A stretch of DNA of 64,000 nt. Source: Antrihabitans cavernicola (GTDB taxonomy: Bacteria; Actinomycetota; Actinomycetes; Mycobacteriales; Mycobacteriaceae). Both the position numbers and the translations under genes were made by a program. Positions 37,142 through 45,717 of the stretch are shown here, piece after piece. The DNA is taken from assembly GCF_008297975.1 (NCBI RefSeq), contig NZ_VLNY01000005.1, positions 248,001 through 312,000 of the forward strand. The letters are read 5' to 3'. The notes below the pieces were generated by a model that was not told the origin of the DNA, searched no databases, and worked only from the letters and a program-made list of their open reading frames with translations. Position 1 is the first letter of the stretch. The number at the start of each line of letters is the position of its first letter.

Positions 37142-38128
37142 CACGATCGCGTTCGCATACCGCTGACCGATCAGCCGCAGGTGCTCGATCAGCTTGGGCG
37201 GACCGGTGACGCGAAAGTCCAAACCGAGCATGCCGATGTAGACGGCGACCACCTCGAGACTGTCCGCTCCCGTGACGAGAACGCAGGTGGACTCGTCGAT
37301 CGACTCGACGATGCCGACGGCGGCATGAATGCGCGAGAGGACTTCTTCGGCGGAGGCGAGCACTGTGATCCGGGCATGCACCTTCCATCCCGTGGACGCG
37401 ACGGTACGCAGGACGAAGGTGGTGTAGTCCTCGCCGGGCAGCGGCTGCGGCCGGTAGCGGCGGCCGGTCGGCATACGCAAGTCGATCCAATCGACGCGGT
37501 AGGTGCGCCATTGCCCCTGCTCGTCACGCCCGACGAGATACCAGTACCGAACCCAACTCACCAGTCGATACGGCTCGACCAGAATCGGCAACGGATCGGC
37601 CTCACCGTCGGGCACCAGGTAGCCGAATCGCAGGTAGTGCTCGTCGCGAATCGCGGCGGCGATGGCGGACAGCACCTCGGGTGCGATCTCGGGATCCTCG
37701 ACGTTGCTGTCGGTGTTGTCCGGCCCCTTCGACATGGTCGATCCGATCGCGTTGACCTGCCTGCGAAGTCGGTGCGGGAGCACCTGTTCCAGCTTGGCGA
37801 GTGCGCGGGCGCTGCTCTCCGCCATGCCGCTCACGCCTGCGCCGGTTTTCAATCCGACAGCGACGGCGACCGCCTCTTCGTCGTCGAGCAGCAACGGTGG
37901 CAGCTTCGCACCGACGCCGAGCCGGTAGTGGCCTGCCGCACCACGGGTGGCATCGACGGGATAACCGAGCTCGCGCAGACGATCGATGTCGTTGCGAATC
38001 GTCCGTGTACTCACGCCGAGTCGCTCCGCCAATTCGGAGCCGGGCCACTCCGGTCGTGACTGCATCAAGGCAAGCAACGAGAGCAATCGAGACGACGTTT
38101 CGCGCACGTGGAAAATCATCCCACACAT
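37127..38128 (-). CDS. WYL-domain transcriptional regulator (YafY-like)
   Basis: 333 residues: HTH_11 winged helix (SRLLSLLALMQSRPEWPGSELAERLGVSTRTIRNDIDRLRELG, about 12-55), linker, WYL domain (about 165-245, with EPYRLVSWVRYWYLVGRD) and WCX C-terminal domain. WYL proteins bind ligands or nucleic acid and regulate adjacent genes. ATG 38128 or ATG 38119 are the possible starts. It is divergent from an epoxide hydrolase gene across 40 bases that contain an inverted repeat touching its own start. Confidence 0.92.
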   Translation of the reverse strand: MCGMIFHVRETSSRLLSLLALMQSRPEWPGSELAERLGVSTRTIRNDIDRLRELGYPVDATRGAAGHYRLGVGAKLPPLLLDDEEAVAVAVGLKTGAGVSGMAESSARALAKLEQVLPHRLRRQVNAIGSTMSKGPDNTDSNVEDPEIAPEVLSAIAAAIRDEHYLRFGYLVPDGEADPLPILVEPYRLVSWVRYWYLVGRDEQGQWRTYRVDWIDLRMPTGRRYRPQPLPGEDYTTFVLRTVASTGWKVHARITVLASAEEVLSRIHAAVGIVESIDESTCVLVTGADSLEVVAVYIGMLGLDFRVTGPPKLIEHLRLIGQRYANAIVSGSD

Positions 38129-38147
38129 TAGGAATCTATCGTTCCTA
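38129..38147. promoter_or_regulatory. inverted repeat TAGGAA-7-TTCCTA between WYL and epoxide hydrolase genes
   Basis: A perfect 6-bp inverted repeat begins one base upstream of the WYL start codon. To the right are three CGTTC copies (38140, 38152 and 38160). On the minus strand TAGATT and on the plus strand TACCGT (38157-38162) lie 4-6 bases from the respective ATG codons, suggesting leaderless divergent transcripts controlled from this site. Confidence 0.5.
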
Positions 38148-38168
38148 TATGCGTTCTACCGTTCTTTT

Positions 38169-39299
38169 ATGACCACAAACAAGAACGACTCGACCATTCG
38201 CCCCTTCACCGTCTCCGTCGCCCAGGCCGACCTCGACGACCTGCGTGCCCGGCTCGCCAACACTCGCCTCCCCAAAGCCGCACCCGGCGACGACTGGGAA
38301 CTCGGCACCCCCAACAGCTACCTCGCCGACATGGTCGACACCTGGCAACACGAATTCGACTGGCGCGCACAGGAAGCCCGGATGAACGAGTTCCCGCACC
38401 ACCTCACCGACATCGACGGCCAGACGATTCACTTCATCCACGTACCGTCCGCCGAGGCGAACGCCACACCGCTCCTGCTGATTCACACCTACCCAGGTTC
38501 GTTCGTCGACTTCCTCGACATGATCGGCCCGTTGACCGACCCGGTCGCTCACGGCGGCAAGGCGGAAGACGCTTTCTCCGTGGTGGTTCCGTCGATTCCG
38601 GGCTTCGGTTTCAGCACGCTCGACGAGCGTGGTTGGACCATGGCTCGCGTGGCACGCGCGTTCGACACACTGATGCGCAGGCTCGGGTACTCGTCGTACG
38701 GCTCGCACGGCAGTGACGGCGGCGCGATGATCTCCCGCGAGCTGGGCCTGTTGAACCCGGAAGGATTTCTCGGTCTGCATGTGCTGCAGCTGTTCTCGTT
38801 CCCGTCCGGCGATCCGACGGAGTTCGAGAAGTTCACTCCGAAGGACTACGCCGCGCTGGAGCACATGCAGTGGTTCCAGTCGGTCGGCGGATACAACGCC
38901 ATCAACTCGACGCGCCCGCAGACAGTATCCGTCGGCATCTCCGATTCGCCGGTCGGCCAGCTGGCGTGGAACGAACTGTTCAACAACTTCGGCAACGGCA
39001 CCAGCCTGGTCAGCAAGGAACAGATCCTGACCGAGGTGTCGCTGTACTGGTTCACCAATTCGTCTGCAGCAGCGGGGCGCTACCACTACGAGGAAGCCCA
39101 TGCAGTCACCGAACCCGCGATCAACTCGGCCCGCACCGGTGTGGCCGTCTTCGCCGACGACTTCAAGTCGATCCGGTCCCTGGCCGATCGAGACAACGAC
39201 AACATCGTGGCATGGAGCGAATTCGACAAGGGCGGCCACTTCGCTTCGCTCGAACGCCCCGACGACGTGACCGCCGACCTGCGAAAGTTCTTCGCGTAG
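38169..39299 (+). CDS. epoxide hydrolase (EHN-type alpha/beta hydrolase)
   Basis: Hydrolyses epoxides to diols. 376 residues; N-terminal EHN domain (IRPFTVSVAQADLDDLRARLANTRLP), then the alpha/beta-hydrolase fold with oxyanion motif HTYPGSF, nucleophile Asp in SHGSDGGAMIS and terminal catalytic His in FDKGGHFASLERP. The usual EHN nucleophile motif is HGGDWG-like; here Trp is Gly. Substrate unknown. It is presumably the main target of the WYL regulator. ATG 38169. Confidence 0.9.
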   Translation: MTTNKNDSTIRPFTVSVAQADLDDLRARLANTRLPKAAPGDDWELGTPNSYLADMVDTWQHEFDWRAQEARMNEFPHHLTDIDGQTIHFIHVPSAEANATPLLLIHTYPGSFVDFLDMIGPLTDPVAHGGKAEDAFSVVVPSIPGFGFSTLDERGWTMARVARAFDTLMRRLGYSSYGSHGSDGGAMISRELGLLNPEGFLGLHVLQLFSFPSGDPTEFEKFTPKDYAALEHMQWFQSVGGYNAINSTRPQTVSVGISDSPVGQLAWNELFNNFGNGTSLVSKEQILTEVSLYWFTNSSAAAGRYHYEEAHAVTEPAINSARTGVAVFADDFKSIRSLADRDNDNIVAWSEFDKGGHFASLERPDDVTADLRKFFA

Positions 39300-39305
39300 C
39301 GCCCG

Positions 39306-40361
39306 TTACGGCTTGACCAGGATCTTCACGTTCTCCTCTTTGTTGTTCACCAGTTCGTCGAAGCCCTTCTTCACGATGTCGTCGAGGTCGATCCGTCCAG
39401 TGATGAACTGGTACGGATCGACCTTGCCGTCTGCGATCATCGCGATGGTGGCCGGATGGTCGTCGGCATAGGCCAGGCTGCCGAGCACGTTGACCTCACG
39501 GAAAACCAAGTCGTTCATCGCAACTGCCGCCTCGTGGCCCCAGATGGCGACGTTGACACAGGTGCCGCCCGCTCTGGTCGACTGAATCGCCGACTTCAAC
39601 ACCGCGTCGATTCCCGCGCACTCGAACGACACATCGGCACCGCGGCCGCCGGTCGCCTCCAGCACCTGTTCGACGACGTTGCCCTCCGTCGGGTCGATCA
39701 CATGATCGGCTCCGGCGATGGGCGCCTTGGCCTTTCGGACATCGGCAGGCTCGACGACGATGATCTGCTCGACGCCCGCGGCCCGCAGCGCCGCCGTCGT
39801 CACCAGCCCGATCGGACCCGCCCCGAACACCAGCGCCGAATGACTCGGCTGCGCCTTCGACAACCGCACGGCGTGGTAGGCGACAGCCAGCGGCTCCACC
39901 AGCGCACCGACGTCGGTACCCAGCTCACCGAGCTTGTGGATCCATTTTCGCTCGGCGACGACGTACTGCGAGAACCCGCCGCCGTAACCGGACAGACCGA
40001 CGAAACCCAAGGTCTGACAGACGTTGTACCTACCCTGCGTGCACGCGTCGCATCTGCCGCAGATGATGTACGGCTCGACCACCACACGCTCACCGACCCG
40101 GACGTCGTCGACTCCCGCCCCCACCTCGGCAACCACTCCGGCGAACTCGTGGCCGAGGGTGATCGGCACCGTCTCGCCGGTGATCGGATGGGGCGCGTCG
40201 GCAGGCGGCGCGAAGATCGGGCCGTCGAGATACTCGTGCAGATCGGTGCCGCAGATGCCGCACCACTCCACCTCCACCTTGACGGTGCCGGGCCGCGTTG
40301 CCGGCTCGGGGATGTCGTCGATCCGGATGTCGTGCGGACCGTAGAAACGTGCTGCCTTCAT
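39306..40361 (-). CDS. zinc alcohol dehydrogenase, butanediol dehydrogenase-like
   Basis: 351-residue medium-chain dehydrogenase. Catalytic zinc ligands in EWCGICGTDLHEY and GHEFAG; structural zinc cysteines in CGRCDACTQGRYNVC; Rossmann glycine motif VFGAGPIGLVTTAAL. The sequence style (DGPIFAPPADAPHPITGE) is that of (R,R)-2,3-butanediol dehydrogenases. ATG 40361 has AGGAG 6 bases upstream, better than TTG 40367. It lies 44 bases after the flavin monooxygenase gene on the same strand, so it may oxidise an alcohol or diol in the same pathway. Confidence 0.9.
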   Translation of the reverse strand: MKAARFYGPHDIRIDDIPEPATRPGTVKVEVEWCGICGTDLHEYLDGPIFAPPADAPHPITGETVPITLGHEFAGVVAEVGAGVDDVRVGERVVVEPYIICGRCDACTQGRYNVCQTLGFVGLSGYGGGFSQYVVAERKWIHKLGELGTDVGALVEPLAVAYHAVRLSKAQPSHSALVFGAGPIGLVTTAALRAAGVEQIIVVEPADVRKAKAPIAGADHVIDPTEGNVVEQVLEATGGRGADVSFECAGIDAVLKSAIQSTRAGGTCVNVAIWGHEAAVAMNDLVFREVNVLGSLAYADDHPATIAMIADGKVDPYQFITGRIDLDDIVKKGFDELVNNKEENVKILVKP

Positions 40362-40405
40362 GCTCAACTCCTGCCTTCATGCACAACTGCTGGCTGGATG
40401 CTCGG

Positions 40406-42250
40406 CTACGACAGGTGATGGACTTCCTGAAGTCCGTAGACCGGCGTGGGAATCCCCTCGTACCTGGCCTTCAGCTGCAGCGCGAGGTAGAGCGAATAGT
40501 GCCGCGACTGATGGAGATTGCCGCCGTGGAACCACAACGCCTCCTGCTGCGTCGGCTTCCACATGTTTCGCTGCTCGCCCTCCCACGGGCCGGGATCCTT
40601 GGTGGTATCGGACCCCAGGCCCCAACATTTTCCGACCTTGTCCGCGATCTCTTGCCCCATCAGATCGGCGGCCCAACCGTTCATCGAGCCGTATCCGGTG
40701 GCGTAGACGACCACGTCGGCGGGCAACTCGGTGCCGTCGTCGAGGATCACACTGTTCTCGGTGAGTTCTCGAATTCCGCCGTGCGCCAATTTGATATCGC
40801 CGTTCGCGACCAGATCCGCCGCACCGACGTCGATGTAGTAGCCCGACCCGCGGCGCAGGTACTTCATGAACAACCCCGACCCGTCGTCACCCCAGTCGTG
40901 CTGGAAGCCTGCCTTCTCGAGACGGTCGTAGAACTCGGCGTCGCGTTCGCGGATCGCGTCGTACACCGGGATCTGGAACTCGTGCATGATCCGGTACGGC
41001 AGCGACGCGAACGTGAGATCCGCTTTCTGCGTTGTCATTCCGGCCGCGAGGGCGCGTTCGGAATAGAGGTCACCGAGACCGAGATCCATCAACGACGCCG
41101 ATTTCACGATGTGCGTGGACGAGCGCTGCACCATCGTCACATCCGCGCCGACCTCCCACAGCGCGCCGCAGATGTCGTGCGACGAGTTGTTGGCGCCGAT
41201 CACCACCACCTTCTTGTCTGCGTAGGCATCCGGCCCCGGATGTTGGCTGGAGTGGTGCTGTTCGCCGCGAAAGATGTCCTGGCCCTTGAATGTCGGCACG
41301 TTCGCCTTGCCCGACATGCCGGTCGCGAGAACCAACTGCTTCGGCCGCAGCGTCACTTCCTCGCCGTCGCGATCGACGACGACCGTCCACTCCTTCGTCG
41401 CCTCGTCGAACGCCGCGGACTTACAGGTGGTGGAGCTCCAGTAGGGCACCTCCATGACGCGCGTGTACATCTCGAGCCAGTCGGCGATCTTGTCCTTGGG
41501 CGCGAACACCGGCCAGTTCTCCGGAAACGGCATGTAGGGCAGGTGGTCGTACCAGACGGGATCGTGCAGGCACAGCGACTTGTAGCGGCTACGCCACTGA
41601 TCGCCGGGCCGGGCGTACCGATCGACGACGATCGCGGGCACACCGAGTTGCCGCATCCGCGCACCGAGGGCGATACCGCCCTGCCCCCCGCCCACGATCA
41701 CCACATAGGGCTGGCGGGTGTAGCCGAGCTCTTTCTCGTCGGCCTGACGCTGCTCGGACCAGGTGACGCGGTTGGGGTCGGCGCCGTGCTTGACGCCCAT
41801 CGGACGATGCTCGCCCTTCCCTTCCTCGTAGCCCTTAAGCTCTCGCAACGTGGTCAGCAGCGTCCACGCCACAGTGCGATCTTCCCCCGGTCGCTCCGCT
41901 CCTGCCCGCCGATCCTCCTTCAGGCGCAGATGGCCCATCCCCCGGCCCACCGCGGTGTCGAACTCGATCCACGCCGAGGTCACGCCATCTGCTTCGTCGG
42001 GCGTCTCGGTGGTACGGAAGCCGGACGGGTCGACGTCGTCGAGCCGGGCACCCAACATGTCGGCAACGCCGTCGCGACCCTCGACCGTCTTGATGTTCCA
42101 GGTGAACGCGACCAGATCGCGCCAAAAGCTGTCGGTGGCGAACATTGCGGCCGCCGCCTCGACATCGCGTGCGGCGAGCGCTGCCTCGAATGCCGCAAGC
42201 CAACTGTCGACCCGTTCCTGCGGCAGCGTCCGCTGCAGTGTCTGTGTCAT
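40406..42250 (-). CDS. NTF2-like/flavin-containing monooxygenase fusion
   Basis: 614 residues. Residues about 10-130 form an NTF2/SnoaL-like alpha-beta barrel (LAAFEAALAARDVEAAAAMFATDSFWRDLVAFTWNIKTVEGRD). From about 175 a flavoprotein monooxygenase follows: FAD motif VVIVGGGQGGIALGARM, the FMO-type FRGEQHHSSQHPG sequence, NADPH motif VVVIGANNSSHDI, and late VVYATGYGSMN. YUCCA/FMO-like enzymes add oxygen to carbonyl, amine or sulfur compounds; the substrate is unknown. ATG 42250 is the family start. It is divergent from a GAF regulator and followed by an alcohol dehydrogenase, a likely catabolic unit. Confidence 0.88.
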   Translation of the reverse strand: MTQTLQRTLPQERVDSWLAAFEAALAARDVEAAAAMFATDSFWRDLVAFTWNIKTVEGRDGVADMLGARLDDVDPSGFRTTETPDEADGVTSAWIEFDTAVGRGMGHLRLKEDRRAGAERPGEDRTVAWTLLTTLRELKGYEEGKGEHRPMGVKHGADPNRVTWSEQRQADEKELGYTRQPYVVIVGGGQGGIALGARMRQLGVPAIVVDRYARPGDQWRSRYKSLCLHDPVWYDHLPYMPFPENWPVFAPKDKIADWLEMYTRVMEVPYWSSTTCKSAAFDEATKEWTVVVDRDGEEVTLRPKQLVLATGMSGKANVPTFKGQDIFRGEQHHSSQHPGPDAYADKKVVVIGANNSSHDICGALWEVGADVTMVQRSSTHIVKSASLMDLGLGDLYSERALAAGMTTQKADLTFASLPYRIMHEFQIPVYDAIRERDAEFYDRLEKAGFQHDWGDDGSGLFMKYLRRGSGYYIDVGAADLVANGDIKLAHGGIRELTENSVILDDGTELPADVVVYATGYGSMNGWAADLMGQEIADKVGKCWGLGSDTTKDPGPWEGEQRNMWKPTQQEALWFHGGNLHQSRHYSLYLALQLKARYEGIPTPVYGLQEVHHLS

Positions 42251-42301
42251 CGAAACTCCCTTATGGTGGTGTGACACAGAGCACACGCCCTTCTGGGGAC
42301 C

Positions 42302-42318
42302 GCAACAAGGGTTGCAAC
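42302..42318. promoter_or_regulatory. palindromic operator candidate between FMO and GAF genes
   Basis: GCAAC-AAGG-GTTGC (42302-42315) is a perfect inverted repeat and overlaps GTTGCAAC (42311-42318), a perfect 8-bp palindrome. A further TTGCA follows at 42322. Located between the divergent starts at 42250 and 42344, it is a natural site for the GAF-domain regulator. Confidence 0.45.
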
Positions 42319-42343
42319 GGATTGCACGAAAGAGAACACGACG

Positions 42344-43537
42344 GTGAGTAGCTTCAGCGCGATCAGCCCGGGCACCGACCTGCCCCGACACGCGCGTGAC
42401 CTGCTACGTATGCACGACGCGGTGATCGGTGGCGGCACGCCGCCGATGCGTCCCCGCGATGTGGTTGCCCGGTCCTGGACCCGAGTGCTCGACGCCGGCC
42501 TGACTCCGGACGGCACCAATACCCGCGCACCGCTCGGCATCGACGAAGTGGAGCGACGCCGTCGCGCATCGCCGCTGTCGACAGTGATCGGCGAACTGGA
42601 TCAGGTGATCGCGGCCGTCGCCGACGCGTCGCAGATGTTGCTGGTGGTCACCGACGCCGACGGCATCATTCTGTGGCGCGCCGGATCCTCGGCCGTGCGC
42701 CACGTCGCGGACAAGCTCGGCTTCGGCGAGGGCGCCGAGTGGACCGAATCCATGGTGGGCACCAACGCGATCGGCACCGCTCTCGCGGAAGCCGCACCGG
42801 TGCAACTGTTTTCGGCCGAGCATTTCGAGCAGACCCAGCATCCCTGGTACTGCACTGCCGCCCCGATCCACGATCCGCGAACGGGTGAGCTGCTGGGCAT
42901 CGTCGATGTCAGCGGACCCGCGCTCACCTTGCATCCCACCATCACGGCGCTGGTGGAAACCGCTGTGCGCCTTGCCGAATCGCAGCTGTGGCGTCACCAC
43001 GAGAGCAGGCTGGAACGGCTGCGCGCCGCATCCGCACCGCTGCTCGCCTCGATCAAGGGACCACTGCTGATCGTCGACGAACACGGCTGGGTCGCCCATA
43101 CGTCCGGCGTGGCTGTTCGCGACCGGATCGCGGCTCCACGCAGCGACCGCGCACTGACGATTCCCGGGCTCGGCCTGTGCCTCCCGGAGCAGATCACCGA
43201 CGGTTGGTTGGTGCGGCCCTCCGGTCACGAGACGCGGTTTCGCATCGTCCTCGACCTCACGGCAGCGCCTGCGGTGGAGGTGACCGGCTCCGAGAGCTCG
43301 TGGCGCAGCAGCCTCACCTCGCGCCACGCCGAGATCTTGCAACTGCTGGATCACAGCGGCAGGACCGGGTTGACCGCTGCCGCGTTGAGCCAGGCGATCT
43401 ACGGCGATCCCGACCACGTCGTCACCGTGCGCGCCGAAGTGTCGCGGCTGCGTCGAGCGCTCGGATCGGTGGTCGAGACCAAGCCGTACCGGCTGGCGTC
43501 GTCGGTCGAGCTGACGATTCACCGAACAGAGCACTGA
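42344..43537 (+). CDS. GAF-domain transcriptional regulator (AcoR N-terminus-like)
   Basis: 397 residues. The N-terminus (RPRDVVARSWTRVLDAGL) and GAF domain (about 85-215, with TDADGIILWRAGSS, GTNAIGTAL, HPWYCTAAPIHDPRTGELLGIVDVSG) are as in AcoR-type activators, but there is no sigma-54 AAA+ module and no Fis HTH. The C-terminal region, LTSRHAEILQLLDHSGRTGLTAAALSQAIYG and VSRLRRALG, forms a winged helix instead. It should sense a small molecule and control the divergent monooxygenase-dehydrogenase genes. The start is GTG 42344. Confidence 0.85.
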   Translation: MSSFSAISPGTDLPRHARDLLRMHDAVIGGGTPPMRPRDVVARSWTRVLDAGLTPDGTNTRAPLGIDEVERRRRASPLSTVIGELDQVIAAVADASQMLLVVTDADGIILWRAGSSAVRHVADKLGFGEGAEWTESMVGTNAIGTALAEAAPVQLFSAEHFEQTQHPWYCTAAPIHDPRTGELLGIVDVSGPALTLHPTITALVETAVRLAESQLWRHHESRLERLRAASAPLLASIKGPLLIVDEHGWVAHTSGVAVRDRIAAPRSDRALTIPGLGLCLPEQITDGWLVRPSGHETRFRIVLDLTAAPAVEVTGSESSWRSSLTSRHAEILQLLDHSGRTGLTAAALSQAIYGDPDHVVTVRAEVSRLRRALGSVVETKPYRLASSVELTIHRTEH

Positions 43538-43540
43538 CGC

Positions 43541-43546
43541 TAGGCT
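43541..43546 (+). promoter_or_regulatory. -10-like TAGGCT of the DUF1707 gene
   Basis: TAGGCT lies 3 bases before ATG 43550 and 6 bases before ATG 43553; the usual 6-7-base spacing makes a leaderless start at 43553 likely. Confidence 0.45.
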
Positions 43547-43552
43547 CGAATG

Positions 43553-43984
43553 ATGGCGGAACCACCCGAGATTCGAATCGGCACGCTCGATCGAGAGCAA
43601 GCGCTGCATCTACTCGGCGAGCATTTCAGCGCAGGCAGGCTGAGTGTCGCCGAGTTCGACGAGCGCAGCGGCCAGATCACCACGGCAGCGACTCGTGGCG
43701 AGCTGGATCGCGTGTTCGACGACTTGCCTGCGAGCACCGCCCAGAACTTCGGCCGCGCACCGGCCGAACCGAAACCGACGCCGGTCGAGCGACACGGATT
43801 CCACCCCGACTGGACCGGTCGCATCATCGCCGTCATCCCAATTCTCGCCGTCATACTGTTCTTCGTCACCGGTAGCTGGCTGTGGTTCCTCGCCATCCCG
43901 GCTGCAGGAGTCCTGTTGTTCGGCACCAATCACGAACGGCACGGGCGCCGGGACCGGCGCGACCGGCGTCGCGGTCGCAACTAG
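43553..43984 (+). CDS. DUF1707 (SHOCT-like) membrane protein
   Basis: 143 residues. N-terminal DUF1707 domain: IRIGTLDREQALHLLGEHFSAGRLSVAEFDERSGQITTAATRGELDRVFDDLP, a helical SHOCT-related module; then a Pro-rich linker, two short transmembrane helices (RIIAVIPILAVILFFVTG; WLWFLAIPAAGVLLFG) and an Arg/His-rich tail. These proteins are common in actinobacteria and have no established role. ATG 43553 preferred over 43550. The stop overlaps the next gene by one base (TAGTG). Confidence 0.85.
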   Translation: MAEPPEIRIGTLDREQALHLLGEHFSAGRLSVAEFDERSGQITTAATRGELDRVFDDLPASTAQNFGRAPAEPKPTPVERHGFHPDWTGRIIAVIPILAVILFFVTGSWLWFLAIPAAGVLLFGTNHERHGRRDRRDRRRGRN

Positions 43985-44331
43985 TGGAGCCCGTCGAGGT
44001 GAACGCGGGCGCCTGGTACCTCCGGGCACTGCGCAGCGACGACCGCGTCGACGACACGCCCGCACTCGCCGAAGGTGGCATCACCGATCCGTACTACGTT
44101 GCGACCCGCACCGTGCAGTGGACCACCGATCGGCACTATTCCTGGGCGGTCTGTCAGCCCAACACCGGTGAACTGCTCGCCGAAGTAGGCATCACTCCCG
44201 GGAACGACGGCACCGCCGCACTCACCGGATGGGCGCGCAGCGATCACGACGACGCACTGGCAACCGCATCCGATGCCGTCCGCAGATTCGCGGAAGGTGC
44301 ACTGGGAGTTACGGTTACACCACCGAGCTGA
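43984..44331 (+). CDS. GNAT-like small protein, possibly degenerate acetyltransferase
   Basis: 115 residues from GTG 43984. WYLRALRSDDRVDDTPALAEG and YSWAVCQPNTGELLAEVGI look like the first strands of a RimJ-type GNAT acetyltransferase (the substrate-binding half, followed by the TGELLGEVG turn), but the acetyl-CoA-binding Q/RxxGxG/A loop is not visible and the protein ends early with a helix. It overlaps the DUF1707 gene by one base and lat by 17 bases at its end. It may be a shortened relative with a binding role; no function can be given. Confidence 0.6.
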   Translation: MEPVEVNAGAWYLRALRSDDRVDDTPALAEGGITDPYYVATRTVQWTTDRHYSWAVCQPNTGELLAEVGITPGNDGTAALTGWARSDHDDALATASDAVRRFAEGALGVTVTPPS

Positions 44332-45649
44332 GGACCCGATCGAGCGCGTCGACCGCAGCATCCAACTCGTCCGTCGTGACCGTCAGTGCCGCCCGGAAGC
44401 GAATACCCCGTGCGCCCGTTCCCAGGATCAGCACATGCTCACGCTCGCGCAACGCGGTCACGACTTCGTCGCGAAGGGTGGCCGATTCCAGCGTCACGGC
44501 ACACATCAACCCGCGGCCGCGAGGTTCCGTGACGGACGGATGCCGCGATGCCAACCACTCGAGCCTGTGTAGTAGGTACTCCCCCAGATCGTGTGCTCGC
44601 TCGATCAACCCGTCGCTCTCGATCACCTCGAGGATGCGACGCGACCGGACCATGTCGGTCAAGTTGCCGCCCCACGTCGAGTTGATCCGTGAACTCACGG
44701 CGAACACGTTCTCGGGCACCTCGTCGACCCGACCGCCTGCCATCACGCCACACACCTGGGTCTTCTTACCGAACGCGACGACGTCGGGTTCCAGACCGAG
44801 TTGCTGGAATGCCCACGCGGTGCCCGTCAGGCCGACCCCGGTCTGCACCTCGTCGAGGACGAACAGTGCGTCGTTGTCGTGACACAGACGCTGCATTGCC
44901 TGCAGGAACTGCGGACGGAAGTGGTGATCGCCACCCTCGCCTTGGATCGGCTCGGCGATGAAGCACGCGATGTCGTCCGGGTTGTCCGCGAAAGCTCGTC
45001 GCGCCTGCTCCAGCGCGTGCGCTTCCGCGGCGTCGACGTCGCGGCCGTCGGCAAGGTACGGGGAGTCGATGCGAGGCCAGTCGAACTTCGGAAACCGAGC
45101 CACCTTGTTGGGATCGGTGTTGGTCAACGACATCGTATAGCCACTGCGCCCATGGAACGCCTCGGTCAGATGCAACACCTTCGTGCCCAGTTCGGGATCG
45201 TGTCCGTGCGCCTCGTTGAACCGTGACTTCCAGTCGAACGCCACCTTCAGCGCGTTCTCCACCGCGAGCGCGCCGCCATCGACGAAAAACAAGTGCGGCA
45301 GTCGACGGTCGCCGAGCACTCGCGCGAACGTGTCGACGAACCGCGCCATCGGCACCGTGTAGATGTCGGAGTTGCTCGGCTTGTTGGCTGCTACCTGCGC
45401 GAGTTCCCGCGCGAACGCCGGATCGTCGGCGACGGCGGGGTGGTTCATTCCCAGCGCCGACGACGCGAAGAAACCGAACATGTCCAGGTAGCCGGTGCCG
45501 TCACGCTGATCCACCAAGGTGAGACCGCGCGATCGTTCCAGATCCAGGACCAGATCGAAACCGTCCGCCAGCATGTGCGCGCGAAGGACGTCGCGAACGG
45601 TGTCGGCGGTGATGTCGGGCCTGATTCGAGGTGGAAGTACTGTGGTCAT
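44315..45649 (-). CDS. lat: L-lysine 6-transaminase
   Basis: Moves the epsilon-amino group of lysine to 2-oxoglutarate, giving allysine/piperideine-6-carboxylate and glutamate. 444 residues, class III aminotransferase. Landmarks: LFFVDGGALAVENALK, LTEAFHGRSGYTMSLT, LDEVQTGVGLTG and VVAFGKKTQVCG with the PLP Lys at 295/296. It is the orthologue by sequence and place of M. tuberculosis Lat (Rv3290c), which with lrpA, the Rv3292-like gene and pcd makes a cluster here. Shares its 3' end with the GNAT-like gene. Confidence 0.95.
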   Translation of the reverse strand: MTTVLPPRIRPDITADTVRDVLRAHMLADGFDLVLDLERSRGLTLVDQRDGTGYLDMFGFFASSALGMNHPAVADDPAFARELAQVAANKPSNSDIYTVPMARFVDTFARVLGDRRLPHLFFVDGGALAVENALKVAFDWKSRFNEAHGHDPELGTKVLHLTEAFHGRSGYTMSLTNTDPNKVARFPKFDWPRIDSPYLADGRDVDAAEAHALEQARRAFADNPDDIACFIAEPIQGEGGDHHFRPQFLQAMQRLCHDNDALFVLDEVQTGVGLTGTAWAFQQLGLEPDVVAFGKKTQVCGVMAGGRVDEVPENVFAVSSRINSTWGGNLTDMVRSRRILEVIESDGLIERAHDLGEYLLHRLEWLASRHPSVTEPRGRGLMCAVTLESATLRDEVVTALREREHVLILGTGARGIRFRAALTVTTDELDAAVDALDRVLSSVV

Positions 45650-45717
45650 GTCAACAGGCTACGACACAAATTAACGGTTTGCCACGTTCTTTCCAGGAAG
45701 AATTACACTCAAGCCGA

